A stretch of DNA of 19,624 nucleotides from an uncultured Lachnospiraceae bacterium (lineage in GTDB: Bacteria > Bacillota > Clostridia > Lachnospirales > Lachnospiraceae). The notes beneath the pieces were generated by a model. It was not told the DNA's origin. It did no database searches and was given only the letters and a program-made list of their open reading frames with translations. Each line of letters starts with the position of its first letter. Within the stretch, counting starts at the first letter, position 1. Of this stretch, positions 1 through 7,132 are shown piece after piece. The DNA lies in contig CAJUED010000063.1 in assembly GCA_910585075.1 (NCBI GenBank), positions 1-19,624 of the forward strand, in the 5' to 3' direction. A program made the translations under genes and the position numbers.

Positions 1-60
1 GCTTACAAAATGTGAAACTCGGTTACAAAACGGGAAAGTTAGTTTACAATCGACCCAGTT
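1..60. repeat. Short repeated motifs at left edge, possibly the end of an insertion sequence
   Basis: Three copies of a TTACAA motif begin at positions 3, 23 and 44, about 20-21 bases apart. The first two read TTACAAAA followed by a GTGAAACT or GGGAAAGT block, and the third is more degenerate. Regularly spaced short repeats of this kind are typical of the ends of some IS21-type elements. No transposase is inside the window, so the element, if there is one, lies to the left and cannot be confirmed. They could also be repeated protein-binding sites. Confidence 0.3.
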
Positions 61-146
61 ATTATAAAAGGAGATTTATAATTCAGATTTGAGGTGATTC
101 GTTACATTTGGAGGATTAAAGCTGTTTTCTACCGCAAAAAAGCCGA

Positions 147-152
147 TATAAT
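147..152 (+). promoter_or_regulatory. Candidate -10 element for the coiled-coil protein gene
   Basis: A perfect TATAAT lies about 80 bases upstream of the preferred start at 235. No good -35 hexamer is found at 16-18 bases upstream (the bases there are T-rich), so this is only a -10 candidate. Transcription from here would give a leader of roughly 75 bases. Confidence 0.35.
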
Positions 153-234
153 ATACAAAGTAATACGCGGGTTTCGATGTGGAACGCAAAATCCGGGATA
201 AAGGATTATCCCTATGACGGAGGTAGAAGGAACT

Positions 235-1170
235 ATGAGAGTACAGAACAAATCAATTTTTATGGGCGAGGACATGCAAAGCAGAAGGCATGGCACAAAC
301 GAAAAGAACAACCGGGCAAATATTTTTGCAGGGGACATGAACAAAGCTTTTGACCCGATTACCCAGAAGAAACAGCAGGCAAGAAAACAGGCAATGAAAA
401 TTGTGACGGATGCCTGGTCAGGGGACAGAAAGTTAGATGAGTCTCTTGATGAGAGGCGCATGAAGATAAGAGAGCATGAGGAGACCATGAAGGAGAGCGG
501 CTCTATGCTGAAATGGATTAACGAGGAGCGGGCGTCCCTTCGGGAGGCTCATGGTCTTACGGAGGACTCTCAGGAAGAACAGGATTTAAGGCTTTTGGAG
601 AAGCAGGCGGATAAAAAGCCTCTTACGAAGGAAGAACAGGCACGGCTTGCGGAGATTGCGGAGGCGGGAGGGCCTACGGAGTATCAGCAGCATTCCCTTG
701 ATCTGTATAAATCCGCTTCCGAATATAAGAAGACCTATGAAGCAGCCCAGAAGGGAGTGACCCAGGAAAGTGACGCGATCAAGTCCGCCAAGCTGGAACG
801 GTTAAAACACGATCCAATGGTGAAAGCGGCAAAGAGTGCGGACGAGGTGTTAGAAGCAGCCAGCCAGGAAATCATCGGAATGCTCTATGACGAAGCCAAA
901 GACCACATTGACGAGGAAATGGAAGAAAAGAAAGAGGCTGCGGAAGAAAAGGCGGAGAAGGAAGAAGAACAGGAAGAATTAATCGAAAAGCGGAAAGAAG
1001 AAAAGGAAAAGAAAGAAGAATTCATAGAAGAAATCTCGGAAGACATGACTACAATTTTGGACGCGGACAACATTATGGACGACGTTCAGAAGGAAATCAA
1101 AAAAATAATGGAGGAAATGAAACTTCTTGAGGAAGATATGAAGGGGGCGGCGGTGGATACCGCCGGGTGA
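235..1170 (+). CDS. Highly charged coiled-coil protein of unknown function
   Basis: The product is 311 residues if it starts at the ATG at 235, which sits 10 bases after a GGAGGT at 219-224. An in-frame ATG at 214 would add seven residues but lies upstream of that ribosome binding site, so 235 is preferred. There is no signal peptide or membrane segment, so the protein is predicted cytosolic. The N-terminal 40 residues are polar and begin MRVQNKSIFMGED. Residues about 45-200 are mostly helical with many Glu, Lys and Gln. Residues about 205-265 are an almost uninterrupted Glu/Lys tract, a strong coiled-coil or single-alpha-helix candidate. A final helix ends at KGAAVDTAG. I recall similar hypothetical proteins in Lachnospiraceae but know no function. 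The gene ends 2 bases before the stop of the converging DUF5721-like gene. The coding call is firm; the function is unknown. Confidence 0.85.
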   Translation: MRVQNKSIFMGEDMQSRRHGTNEKNNRANIFAGDMNKAFDPITQKKQQARKQAMKIVTDAWSGDRKLDESLDERRMKIREHEETMKESGSMLKWINEERASLREAHGLTEDSQEEQDLRLLEKQADKKPLTKEEQARLAEIAEAGGPTEYQQHSLDLYKSASEYKKTYEAAQKGVTQESDAIKSAKLERLKHDPMVKAAKSADEVLEAASQEIIGMLYDEAKDHIDEEMEEKKEAAEEKAEKEEEQEELIEKRKEEKEKKEEFIEEISEDMTTILDADNIMDDVQKEIKKIMEEMKLLEEDMKGAAVDTAG

Positions 1171-1172
1171 TT

Positions 1173-1676
1173 TCAGGCTTCCTCAAAAGAAATTTCTTTA
1201 CTCGTTAAAAAATGGGAAATAAAATCATCCCACAGCTTATCCGGTGTTTTATCAGGAAGAAAAGTATGAAAAGCGGTGGCAGTGATGCAGGTGAGCGCAC
1301 TGCCATCGTATTTTATGTTCAGGACAAATGCTTTAATATCGGATAAGGTGACGGCCGCGTCACCTTTTTCCAATATCTCGCCGATTCGTTCCGGTTTTAA
1401 ATGGAGTACCAGCTTGAAGCCTACCGGGGTGCGTTTTCCCTTGATTAAGTCAAAGCATATATGCCGCATATTGCCCCACTGGGAAAATTCGTAGGGGGGC
1501 AGCAGATTATCATCATTGACATCCCCTGTAAAAAAGCCCTTCTCAATATGACCGTCAATCACGAAAGTGTTGTAGGTGGTAATGGAAGCTTCTGCCAACA
1601 GAAAAGAATCAAAGGTATCGGTGCCCAGTAATTTACTCATAAAATTTTTCACGTCTTTTATCTGGTAAGCTTTCAT
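1173..1676 (-). CDS. DUF5721-like protein of unknown function
   Basis: This is a 167-residue soluble protein with no signal peptide. It starts at an ATG preceded by AGGAG at 1682-1686 (minus strand) with a 5-base gap. It begins MKAYQIKDVKNFMSKLLGTD and contains a central ICFDLIKGKRTPVGFKLVLH stretch. Its length and pattern match what I remember of DUF5721, a small family largely confined to Lachnospiraceae, but I could not search to confirm. The pattern of alternating hydrophobic strands suggests a compact alpha/beta fold. It converges on the coiled-coil gene with only 2 bases between the stops and no intervening terminator, so the two transcripts probably overlap. It lies 141 bases downstream of trpS on the same strand and may be read through from it. 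No function can be assigned. Confidence 0.8.
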   Translation of the reverse strand: MKAYQIKDVKNFMSKLLGTDTFDSFLLAEASITTYNTFVIDGHIEKGFFTGDVNDDNLLPPYEFSQWGNMRHICFDLIKGKRTPVGFKLVLHLKPERIGEILEKGDAAVTLSDIKAFVLNIKYDGSALTCITATAFHTFLPDKTPDKLWDDFISHFLTSKEISFEEA

Positions 1677-1739
1677 GGATACTCCTGTTTGCCTGGTCTT
1701 GCTACAAATTTCTAATTAATGTTTTCAGGTAACCGATGC

Positions 1740-1787
1740 TGGCCGCCATAATAGCAGGGCCAAAGGCTGAAGTGGTCCTGGCGGCCA
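1740..1787. other. Inverted repeat between trpS and the DUF5721-like gene
   Basis: TGGCCGCCA at 1740-1748 and TGGCGGCCA at 1779-1787 are perfect inverted copies. Inside them, CAGGGCCA and TGGTCCTG can pair with one G:U, giving a long bulged hairpin. No T-run follows on either side, so it is not a standard rho-independent terminator. On the minus strand the same bases form a near-direct repeat, ATGGCCGCCAG and ATGGCGGCCAG. It could be an mRNA stability or processing element downstream of trpS. Confidence 0.45.
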
Positions 1788-1817
1788 TCCGGCCGTAAGG
1801 CTGCCTGTTTCCGAATG

Positions 1818-2903
1818 CTATTGTGCATATTTCTCCGCCTGCTTAGCAATCAGCGCCTGGTCGTCAAAGTAGTTGATTTTCATGGAATTTTTCACGTCGG
1901 ATAAAGTTTGAGAAGCGACCTCTCTGGCTTCAAGACTGCCGCGCCTTAAAATCTCATAAACAGCCGGGATATCCTTTTCCCATTCCTTCCTCTTAAGACG
2001 GATGGGAGAGAGCACTTCCTGAAGTACATTGTTTAAAAACTTCTTTACCTTCACATCTCCAAGGCCGCCTTTGGTATAGTGCGCTTTTAATTCCTCTAAA
2101 TTTGCATAATCGGGAAGATATTCCGCAAACATTTCATCCTTACAATAAGCATCCAAATAGATAAATACAGGGTTGCCTTCCACCTGGCCCGGGTCGGAAA
2201 CCTGGAGATGGTTAGGATCTGTGAACATGGACATTACCTTTTTGCGTACTTCTTCTTCCGTGTCAGAAAGATAAATACAATTGTTTAAGGATTTGCTCAT
2301 TTTAGCCTTGCCATCAATACCCGGGAGACGGAGACAGGCTTTGTTGTCAGGAAGCAGAACCTCCGGTTCCACCAGAGTATCCCCATAGATGGAATTGAAT
2401 TTGCGCACAATTTCCTTGGTCTGCTCTAACATGGGCAGCTGGTCTTCGCCTACCGGAACGGTGGTTGCCTTGAAGGCGGTGATGTCGGCTGCCTGGCTGA
2501 TAGGGTAGGTAAAGAAGCCTACCGGTATGCTGGCCTCAAAATTACGCATTTGAATCTCAGATTTAACAGTAGGATTCCTCTGGAGCCTGGAGACTGTTAC
2601 AAGATTCATATAGTAAAAAGATAATTCACAGAGCTCAGGAATCTGGGACTGGATGAGCAGAGTGGATTTTTCCGGGTCAAGACCGCAGGATAAGTAATCA
2701 AGGGCAACCTCAATAATATTCTGGCGCACCTTTTCAGGCTGCTCCGCATTGTCCGTAAGAGCCTGTGCATCGGCAATCATAATAAAAATTTTATCGTAGA
2801 TACCGGAATTCTGCAGGGCTACCCGGCCTCTCAAGGAACCTGCATAGTGACCTACATGAAGACGGCCTGTGGGCCTGTCGCCGGTTAAAATAATTTTTGA
2901 CAT
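1818..2903 (-). CDS. trpS: Tryptophan--tRNA ligase (TrpRS)
   Basis: Cytosolic class I aminoacyl-tRNA synthetase that charges tRNA-Trp with tryptophan at the expense of ATP. The 361-residue protein begins MSKIILTGDRPTGRLHVGHY. The HIGH signature appears as HVGH at residues 16-19 and the KMSKS loop is exact at residues 201-205. ATP and tryptophan pocket landmarks include MIADAQALTD (42-51) and the VGEDQLPMLEQT segment (151-162). The length is slightly above the roughly 330 residues of the commonest bacterial form and fits the TrpRS subtype with the PTGRLHVGHYAGSL start. The start ATG follows AAGGAG by about 9 bases. No T-box leader (AGGGTGG-type antiterminator) is visible upstream, which is notable because many Clostridia regulate trpS that way. 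Instead the leader holds a 14-bp tandem repeat array. Confidence 0.97.
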   Translation of the reverse strand: MSKIILTGDRPTGRLHVGHYAGSLRGRVALQNSGIYDKIFIMIADAQALTDNAEQPEKVRQNIIEVALDYLSCGLDPEKSTLLIQSQIPELCELSFYYMNLVTVSRLQRNPTVKSEIQMRNFEASIPVGFFTYPISQAADITAFKATTVPVGEDQLPMLEQTKEIVRKFNSIYGDTLVEPEVLLPDNKACLRLPGIDGKAKMSKSLNNCIYLSDTEEEVRKKVMSMFTDPNHLQVSDPGQVEGNPVFIYLDAYCKDEMFAEYLPDYANLEELKAHYTKGGLGDVKVKKFLNNVLQEVLSPIRLKRKEWEKDIPAVYEILRRGSLEAREVASQTLSDVKNSMKINYFDDQALIAKQAEKYAQ

Positions 2904-2947
2904 ATTTCTTTACTCCTTTAATTACTTTTCTGTTATTGTACACGTAA

Positions 2948-3003
2948 TATTGTATACATAGTATTGCATACATAGTATTGCATGTATAGTATTACATACA
3001 TAG
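2948..3003. repeat. Four tandem 14-bp repeats upstream of trpS
   Basis: Units at 2948-2961, 2962-2975, 2976-2989 and 2990-3003 follow the pattern TATTGYATACATAG, with one or two differences each. Each unit contains a TGYATAYA core close to a palindrome. The array lies 45-100 bases upstream of the trpS start, just downstream (in trpS orientation) of a TATAAT-like -10 element at 3020-3025. It would therefore be in the trpS leader mRNA if that promoter is used. It may be an operator array, or simple minisatellite expansion. Confidence 0.8.
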
Positions 3004-3019
3004 CGCTGTACACTTCAAT

Positions 3020-3025
3020 ATTATA
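3020..3025 (-). promoter_or_regulatory. Candidate -10 element for trpS
   Basis: The minus strand reads TATAAT here, about 117 bases upstream of the trpS ATG. The -35 region 16-18 bases upstream is poor (AGGAA-like). Transcription from this site would place the 14-bp repeat array in the leader. Several TACTAT or TATACA copies inside the repeats are alternative weak -10 sites. Confidence 0.35.
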
Positions 3026-3223
3026 CACCATGGGAAGAAAATTTCCTATTTAATTTTTACGGACTTTGCAGCAAGTGGAAATCCCTGTCTGAACGGTGTT
3101 ACACAGCTTGATTACTCTTTACGGTCAGAAATGCGCATTTTGTGAGAACATGATACAACAGTTCAGCCTTCGGCTTCACAGTTACGCGTATCCGGCCATC
3201 CTAAATCGCTTCGTGATGGGCCT

Positions 3224-4087
3224 TTATGAGTGTACCCAACGGCCGCTGGCCCCGCAAGGGAGTATCAATCCGCTTCCTGTTACAGGCAGGCCGATTTCAG
3301 AGGAAGTCACCTGTCCGCCGAATTTTTTTGCAACCGTGGTACTGAGCAGATAGGTGAGTACGGCAGGCTGCAAGCCGGTGGTATAGGAATTAATAAGGAA
3401 GAAAAGGGAATTTTTATGCAGCAATTTCGTGGTTAATTCCATAAAAGGATAAATGCTTTCTTCCATTTTCCAGATTTCCCCTTTTGGGCCCCTTCCATAG
3501 GAGGGCGGGTCCATGATAATGCCGTCATAGGTGTTGCCACGGCGTATTTCCCTTTCCACAAATTTCACGCAATCATCCACCAGCCACCGGATGGGAGCGT
3601 CTCCAAGACCTGAGGCGGCGGCGTTTTCCTTTGCCCATGTGACCATGCCTTTGGAGGCGTCCACGTGGGTGACGCTTGCCCCGGCCTTCGCCGCAGCTAA
3701 AGTGGCGCCGCCTGTGTAGGCAAATAAGTTAAGGACCTTGACAGGCCGGTCTGCTTTCCGGATAATGCCGTCAATCCAGTCCCAGTTTACAGCCTGTTCA
3801 GGGAAAAGGCCGGTGTGCTTGAAACTGAAAGGCTTCAGGCGGAAGGTAAGCTCTCTGTAATGGATGCTCCACTCCTGTGGCAAATCAAAAAATTCCCATT
3901 CACCGCCACCTTTAGAGCTGCGGTGATAGTGTCCGTTTAATTTGCTCCATTCCTTTGTACTTCTGGGCGTATTCCAAATGACCTGAGGGTCGGGGCGCAA
4001 AAGAATGTATCTGCCCCAGCGTTCCAATTTCTCGCCTTCAGAGGTGTCTATAACTTCATATTCTTTCCAATTATCCGCTGTCCACAT
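3224..4087 (-). CDS. Class I SAM-dependent methyltransferase, RlmI/RlmK-like (predicted rRNA methyltransferase)
   Basis: The 287-residue cytosolic protein resembles the C-terminal catalytic part of the RlmI-type 23S rRNA cytosine-C5 methyltransferases. The SAM-binding motif I is LNLFAYTGGATLAAAKAG at about 119-136, followed by the acidic motif II segment HVDASKG (141-147). The substrate-side motif DPPSYGRGPKG lies at 193-203. The N-terminal 90 residues contain WGRYILLRPDPQVIW (24-38) and no obvious PUA domain, unlike full-length RlmI, so the protein is a shorter family version. The start ATG follows GGAGG by 7 bases. It is upstream of trpS on the same strand but separated by about 320 bases including a trpS promoter candidate, so the two are probably independent. 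The methyltransferase call is firm; the exact RNA target is inferred. Confidence 0.87.
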   Translation of the reverse strand: MWTADNWKEYEVIDTSEGEKLERWGRYILLRPDPQVIWNTPRSTKEWSKLNGHYHRSSKGGGEWEFFDLPQEWSIHYRELTFRLKPFSFKHTGLFPEQAVNWDWIDGIIRKADRPVKVLNLFAYTGGATLAAAKAGASVTHVDASKGMVTWAKENAAASGLGDAPIRWLVDDCVKFVEREIRRGNTYDGIIMDPPSYGRGPKGEIWKMEESIYPFMELTTKLLHKNSLFFLINSYTTGLQPAVLTYLLSTTVAKKFGGQVTSSEIGLPVTGSGLILPCGASGRWVHS

Positions 4088-4117
4088 ATGAATCCTCCAT
4101 GTTCGTCAATTGTCAGC

Positions 4118-4277
4118 AGATTAGCCGTATTTTTTACGCCTGCCAATTGAGTACAGATTAGGCGCATTTTTTATGCCTGCCAATTGAGTACGGATTAGGC
4201 GCATTTTTTACGCCTGCTAATTGAGTACGGATTGGCCGCAGCTTCTACGTCTGCCAATTGAGTGTAAATTAGCCATA
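4118..4277. repeat. 37-bp tandem repeat array, four units plus partial copies
   Basis: Contiguous 37-bp units lie at 4118-4154, 4155-4191, 4192-4228 and 4229-4265, with a partial unit after 4266 and a degraded trace before 4118. Units begin RGATTAGSCG, have a T-rich middle and end CCAATTGAGTAC. In units 2 and 3, AGGCG and CGCCT flank the T-tract, so each can form a short hairpin, and CAATTG is itself a palindrome. The last unit is the most diverged. There are no unique spacers, so this is not a CRISPR array. It fills the gap between two divergently transcribed genes, upstream of the promoter at 4287-4315. It may be a minisatellite or a set of regulator sites. Confidence 0.88.
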
Positions 4278-4286
4278 CCCTGTTGC

Positions 4287-4315
4287 TTGCGGCAAGGGAT
4301 ATTGACCGATATGAT
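4287..4315 (+). promoter_or_regulatory. Sigma-A type promoter for the DUF4445 gene
   Basis: TTGCGG (4287-4292) is followed after exactly 17 bases by TATGAT (4310-4315), ending about 90 bases upstream of the ATG at 4407. Both hexamers match the consensus at four or five positions. The 37-bp repeat array ends just upstream of the -35. Confidence 0.6.
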
Positions 4316-4406
4316 AAAATAATAGAGAAATGTGATGAAAAAAGCAAGGACTTTGTGATATTCTAAAGTGAAATGGATAACAGTCGTAACTGTAATGGAG
4401 TGAAAG

Positions 4407-5945
4407 ATGTCAGACTTTAAAAACAGGTGTCCGGGGTGCAGACGTGCGAGCTGTAACGGATGCGGAATTTTTCAAAAATTAAACACAAATAAACAGGTGA
4501 AAATACAGTTCCCTGAGAGGTTTCAAATAGAACCGGAAAAGGGAGTGGGTATTTCCTTTGATGTGGGAACCACCACAGTGGCGGGAATGCTCTGGAATTT
4601 GGAAGACGGAAGCCTTTTGGATGTGGAGACAGGTGCAAATCCCCAGGCTGTCTTTGGAGCGGATGTGATAAGCAGGATTCAGGTAGCGATGGAAAGGCAG
4701 GACGGACTTCAAAGGATGCGAAGGCTTCTGCTGGAAAGGCTGGATGAGATGGCATTGCAGATGGTTGAGCGCACTCACCTGAGATGGCGCGAACATGCGG
4801 AGCAGGAGAATGGGGAGAAAAATACGCCTGGAGTGTGCGAGGGACAGACAGCGGATGTAGAAAATGCGTCCGTTGGGAGAGGAGAAAAGGAGGAAAATGG
4901 GAAAACAGGATTGCCGGGTGTAAAGAAAGTAACAATTGTGGGCAATACGGCCATGTGCGAAATTTTGCTGGGCATAAAGCCTGTAAAATTGGCAAAAGCT
5001 CCTTTTATCCCTGACTACCAGAGGACTATTAATATAGAAGGAAAAGAGCTGGGGTTTCGGTTTTTGCAAAATGCGCATATCATTATACTGCCGCCAATCG
5101 GAGGTTATGTGGGAGCGGATGCGCTGGCGGTTTACGGGTATGTGAGTGCGGCGGAGCGGAGTCCCCGAATTATGGCGGTGGATATTGGCACTAACGGGGA
5201 AATTATTCTGGAATGCAATGGAGAAAAATATGCCTGTTCCGCGGCAGCAGGGCCTGCTCTGGAGGGCGGAGCCATCAGTCAGGGAATGCGGGCTGCCAAA
5301 GGGGCAATTGATTTGATATCTTTAAATGGCGGATTTCCCATGCAGGATATTGTATGCAGAGTGATTGGCGGCGGCAGGGCAACGGGAATATGCGGCTCAG
5401 GTCTGATAGCCGCAGTGGCACTGCTCAGTAAGGTGGGGGTGATAGATTCAACCGGGTATATGAGAAGCCGGGGAGAGGCAAAGGCTGCCGGTATTTCCGG
5501 AAAAATCTGCCGGCGTATTGAAGAAAAGGACGGAAAGCATCGATTTCTCTTGACGGATGACGGAGCTCCGGTTTATCTGGAAGCGGATGATATACGGCAA
5601 CTGCAGCTTTCGGCGAGCGCTATACGTTCTGGAATGGAAATTTTGTTAAAGAAGGCCCAAATAAAAGCAGGACAGCTCGACAAGCTATATTTGGCCGGTG
5701 CTTTTGGCTGTTATATAGGAATTGAAAGCGGAATTGCAATCGGGCTTTTCCCGGATATTTCCCGGGAAAAATTTGTGCAGGCCGGGAATCTGGCCGGCAC
5801 AGGCGCTGCCATGGCACTTCTTTCGGAAAAAAGTTTGAGGAGTATGGAAAAGGCAAGTGGAGAGATTGTGCATGTGGAATTGGCAGAGGATGCAGATTTC
5901 AGAGAGCTGTTTTTAGAGAATATGTCTCTTGAGACCTCACCATAA
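4407..5945 (+). CDS. DUF4445 ASKHA-fold ATPase, RACo-like corrinoid-activation protein with an N-terminal four-cysteine motif
   Basis: A 512-residue protein of the DUF4445 group, whose studied members (RACo, RamA) use ATP to reductively reactivate corrinoid proteins of methyl-transfer systems. ASKHA motifs are clear: DVGTTTVAG (52-60), VGNTAM (178-183), GGYVGAD (232-238), AVDIGTNGEI (257-266), GPALEGG (282-288), GICGSGLI (337-344) and LAGAFG (429-434). Full RACo has an N-terminal [2Fe-2S] ferredoxin domain. Here only a short CPGCRRASCNGC motif (Cys8, 11, 16, 19) precedes the ATPase, which could hold a metal or Fe-S cluster. Residues about 127-172 are a polar, low-complexity insert before the second ASKHA segment. 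The start follows GGAGTG. No corrinoid protein or methyltransferase partner is adjacent, so the physiological client is unknown. The family call is strong and the function is inferred. Confidence 0.88.
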   Translation: MSDFKNRCPGCRRASCNGCGIFQKLNTNKQVKIQFPERFQIEPEKGVGISFDVGTTTVAGMLWNLEDGSLLDVETGANPQAVFGADVISRIQVAMERQDGLQRMRRLLLERLDEMALQMVERTHLRWREHAEQENGEKNTPGVCEGQTADVENASVGRGEKEENGKTGLPGVKKVTIVGNTAMCEILLGIKPVKLAKAPFIPDYQRTINIEGKELGFRFLQNAHIIILPPIGGYVGADALAVYGYVSAAERSPRIMAVDIGTNGEIILECNGEKYACSAAAGPALEGGAISQGMRAAKGAIDLISLNGGFPMQDIVCRVIGGGRATGICGSGLIAAVALLSKVGVIDSTGYMRSRGEAKAAGISGKICRRIEEKDGKHRFLLTDDGAPVYLEADDIRQLQLSASAIRSGMEILLKKAQIKAGQLDKLYLAGAFGCYIGIESGIAIGLFPDISREKFVQAGNLAGTGAAMALLSEKSLRSMEKASGEIVHVELAEDADFRELFLENMSLETSP

Positions 5946-5962
5946 GAGTTTGCTTTTTCCCA

Positions 5963-5990
5963 TTGCAAATCAGCCTGGACATGCTATGAT
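5963..5990 (+). promoter_or_regulatory. Sigma-A type promoter for proB
   Basis: TTGCAA (5963-5968) and TATGAT (5985-5990) are 16 bases apart, about 64 bases upstream of the proB start. This suggests proB is transcribed separately from the preceding DUF4445 gene. Confidence 0.6.
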
Positions 5991-6053
5991 AGGCAAGGGG
6001 CTTGTGGGGCGTCTTTGAGGATGTACAAAATTGGAGAAAGGAAACAATGACAA

Positions 6054-6854
6054 ATGAACAGAGATTTTTTAAAGGATAAAAAAAGGATTGTGGTGAAGAT
6101 TGGCACCTCCACCATTACCCATATGGACACGGGGCATCTGAATTTGATTAAGATGGAAAAGCTGGCAAGGGTTCTGACGGATATCAGGAATCAGAACAAG
6201 GAGATAGTGCTGGTATCTTCAGGGGCCATTGGAGCAGGCAGAAAAGCGCTTGGGATTAAGGGAAGGCCCCGCTCTATTTCCGAAAAGCAGGCATGCGCTG
6301 CGGTAGGGCAGGCAAGGCTGATGATGATTTACCAGAAGCTTTTTGCGGAATACAATCAGACTATTGCCCAGATTTTAATTACCAAGCGGACCATGACCAA
6401 CGAAATCAGCAGGGAAAATGCGGAAAACACCTTTCTGGAGCTGCTGGGCATGGGGGTCATTCCCATTGTAAATGAAAACGATACGGTTTCCACAGACCAG
6501 ATTCAGGATGAGAACTTTGGCGACAATGACACCCTCTCCGCCACCGTTGCCCAGATGGTGCAGGCGGATATGCTGATTCTTTTGTCTGACATAGACGGTC
6601 TTTATACGGACGACCCGAGAAATAACGAAAAAGCTGAGTTTATAAGCTGTGTGGAAAAGATAGACGAGAATTTGCTTTCCATGGCAAAGGGGGCGGCCAC
6701 ATCCTTTGGCACAGGAGGCATGTCAACTAAAATTGCGGCGGCTAAGATTGCAGGTGAGATAGGGGTTGATATGGTGATTGCCAATGGGGATGATGTGGTG
6801 AATATCAGCAGGATACTTGAAGGGAAAGAGGTTGGGACTTTGTTTAAAGCGTAA
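6054..6854 (+). CDS. proB: Glutamate 5-kinase, short form without PUA domain
   Basis: Cytosolic amino-acid kinase that phosphorylates L-glutamate to glutamyl 5-phosphate, the first step of proline synthesis. Motifs of the family are intact: VVKIGTST (13-20), VSSGAIGAG (54-62), NENDTVS (140-146), FGDND (155-159), SDIDGLYTDDPR (168-179) and FGTGGMSTKIAAAK (208-221). At 266 residues it ends after the kinase domain and lacks the PUA domain of the 367-residue E. coli enzyme; short forms are known in Firmicutes. The start is unusual. An ATG at 6047 sits closer to the AAAGGA ribosome site but opens only a 10-codon frame. The ATG at 6054, in the proB frame, is 11 bases from AAAGGA. No proA follows; the next gene is convergent. 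Proline synthesis therefore depends on a proA elsewhere. Confidence 0.95.
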   Translation: MNRDFLKDKKRIVVKIGTSTITHMDTGHLNLIKMEKLARVLTDIRNQNKEIVLVSSGAIGAGRKALGIKGRPRSISEKQACAAVGQARLMMIYQKLFAEYNQTIAQILITKRTMTNEISRENAENTFLELLGMGVIPIVNENDTVSTDQIQDENFGDNDTLSATVAQMVQADMLILLSDIDGLYTDDPRNNEKAEFISCVEKIDENLLSMAKGAATSFGTGGMSTKIAAAKIAGEIGVDMVIANGDDVVNISRILEGKEVGTLFKA

Positions 6855-7051
6855 ATATGACGCCGCATTCGGCCAATACAGTGCGCTTCATTCTTTCAGA
6901 TTGCGTAAATTTCCTGCAAATTGTGATACGCATCCGGAAAAAGAATTTTCAAACGGACACTGAAGAATCACCGGATGAATGGGAGAGGACGATGATAGTC
7001 TGCTCCCATCCATGCCAGTGTAATTAAATCAGATGAGATTTCGAAAAATGC

Positions 7052-7082
7052 CAAATCAGACAAAACAGATTTGTATTTTTTA
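7052..7082. terminator. Weak bidirectional terminator between proB and the DUF1015 gene
   Basis: CAAATC (7052-7057) and GATTTG (7068-7073) form a 6-bp stem around a 10-base loop. A T-rich tract TATTTTTTAT follows on the plus strand. On the minus strand the hairpin is followed after GGCA by five Ts. The stem is A/T-rich and weak, but the position between convergent genes fits. A second hairpin, TGCGTA (6905-6910 region) with TACGCA, and a third, ATGGGAG (6979-6985) with CTCCCAT (7003-7009), lie in the same 278-base gap without T-runs. Confidence 0.45.
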
Positions 7083-7132
7083 TAAAACCGTTGCCGATGC
7101 AGCAGCATTTTGAAGTTTGTCTATGCTGGTAT

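Noticed and set aside
3160..3187. Terminator after the methyltransferase gene
   Set aside because: An AGCC-TTC-GGCT hairpin with a bulged lower stem is present, but no T-run follows in the direction of transcription.
2904..3223. T-box leader for trpS
   Set aside because: No AGGGTGGNACCGCG-like antiterminator or terminator pair is seen on the minus strand. A covariance search would settle it.
4118..4277. CRISPR array
   Set aside because: The 37-bp units are contiguous with no unique spacers, and no cas genes are present.
4417..5078. Two long minus-strand frames opposite the DUF4445 gene
   Set aside because: The plus-strand frame has all ASKHA motifs. The minus frames are Ser/Pro/Cys-rich shadows.
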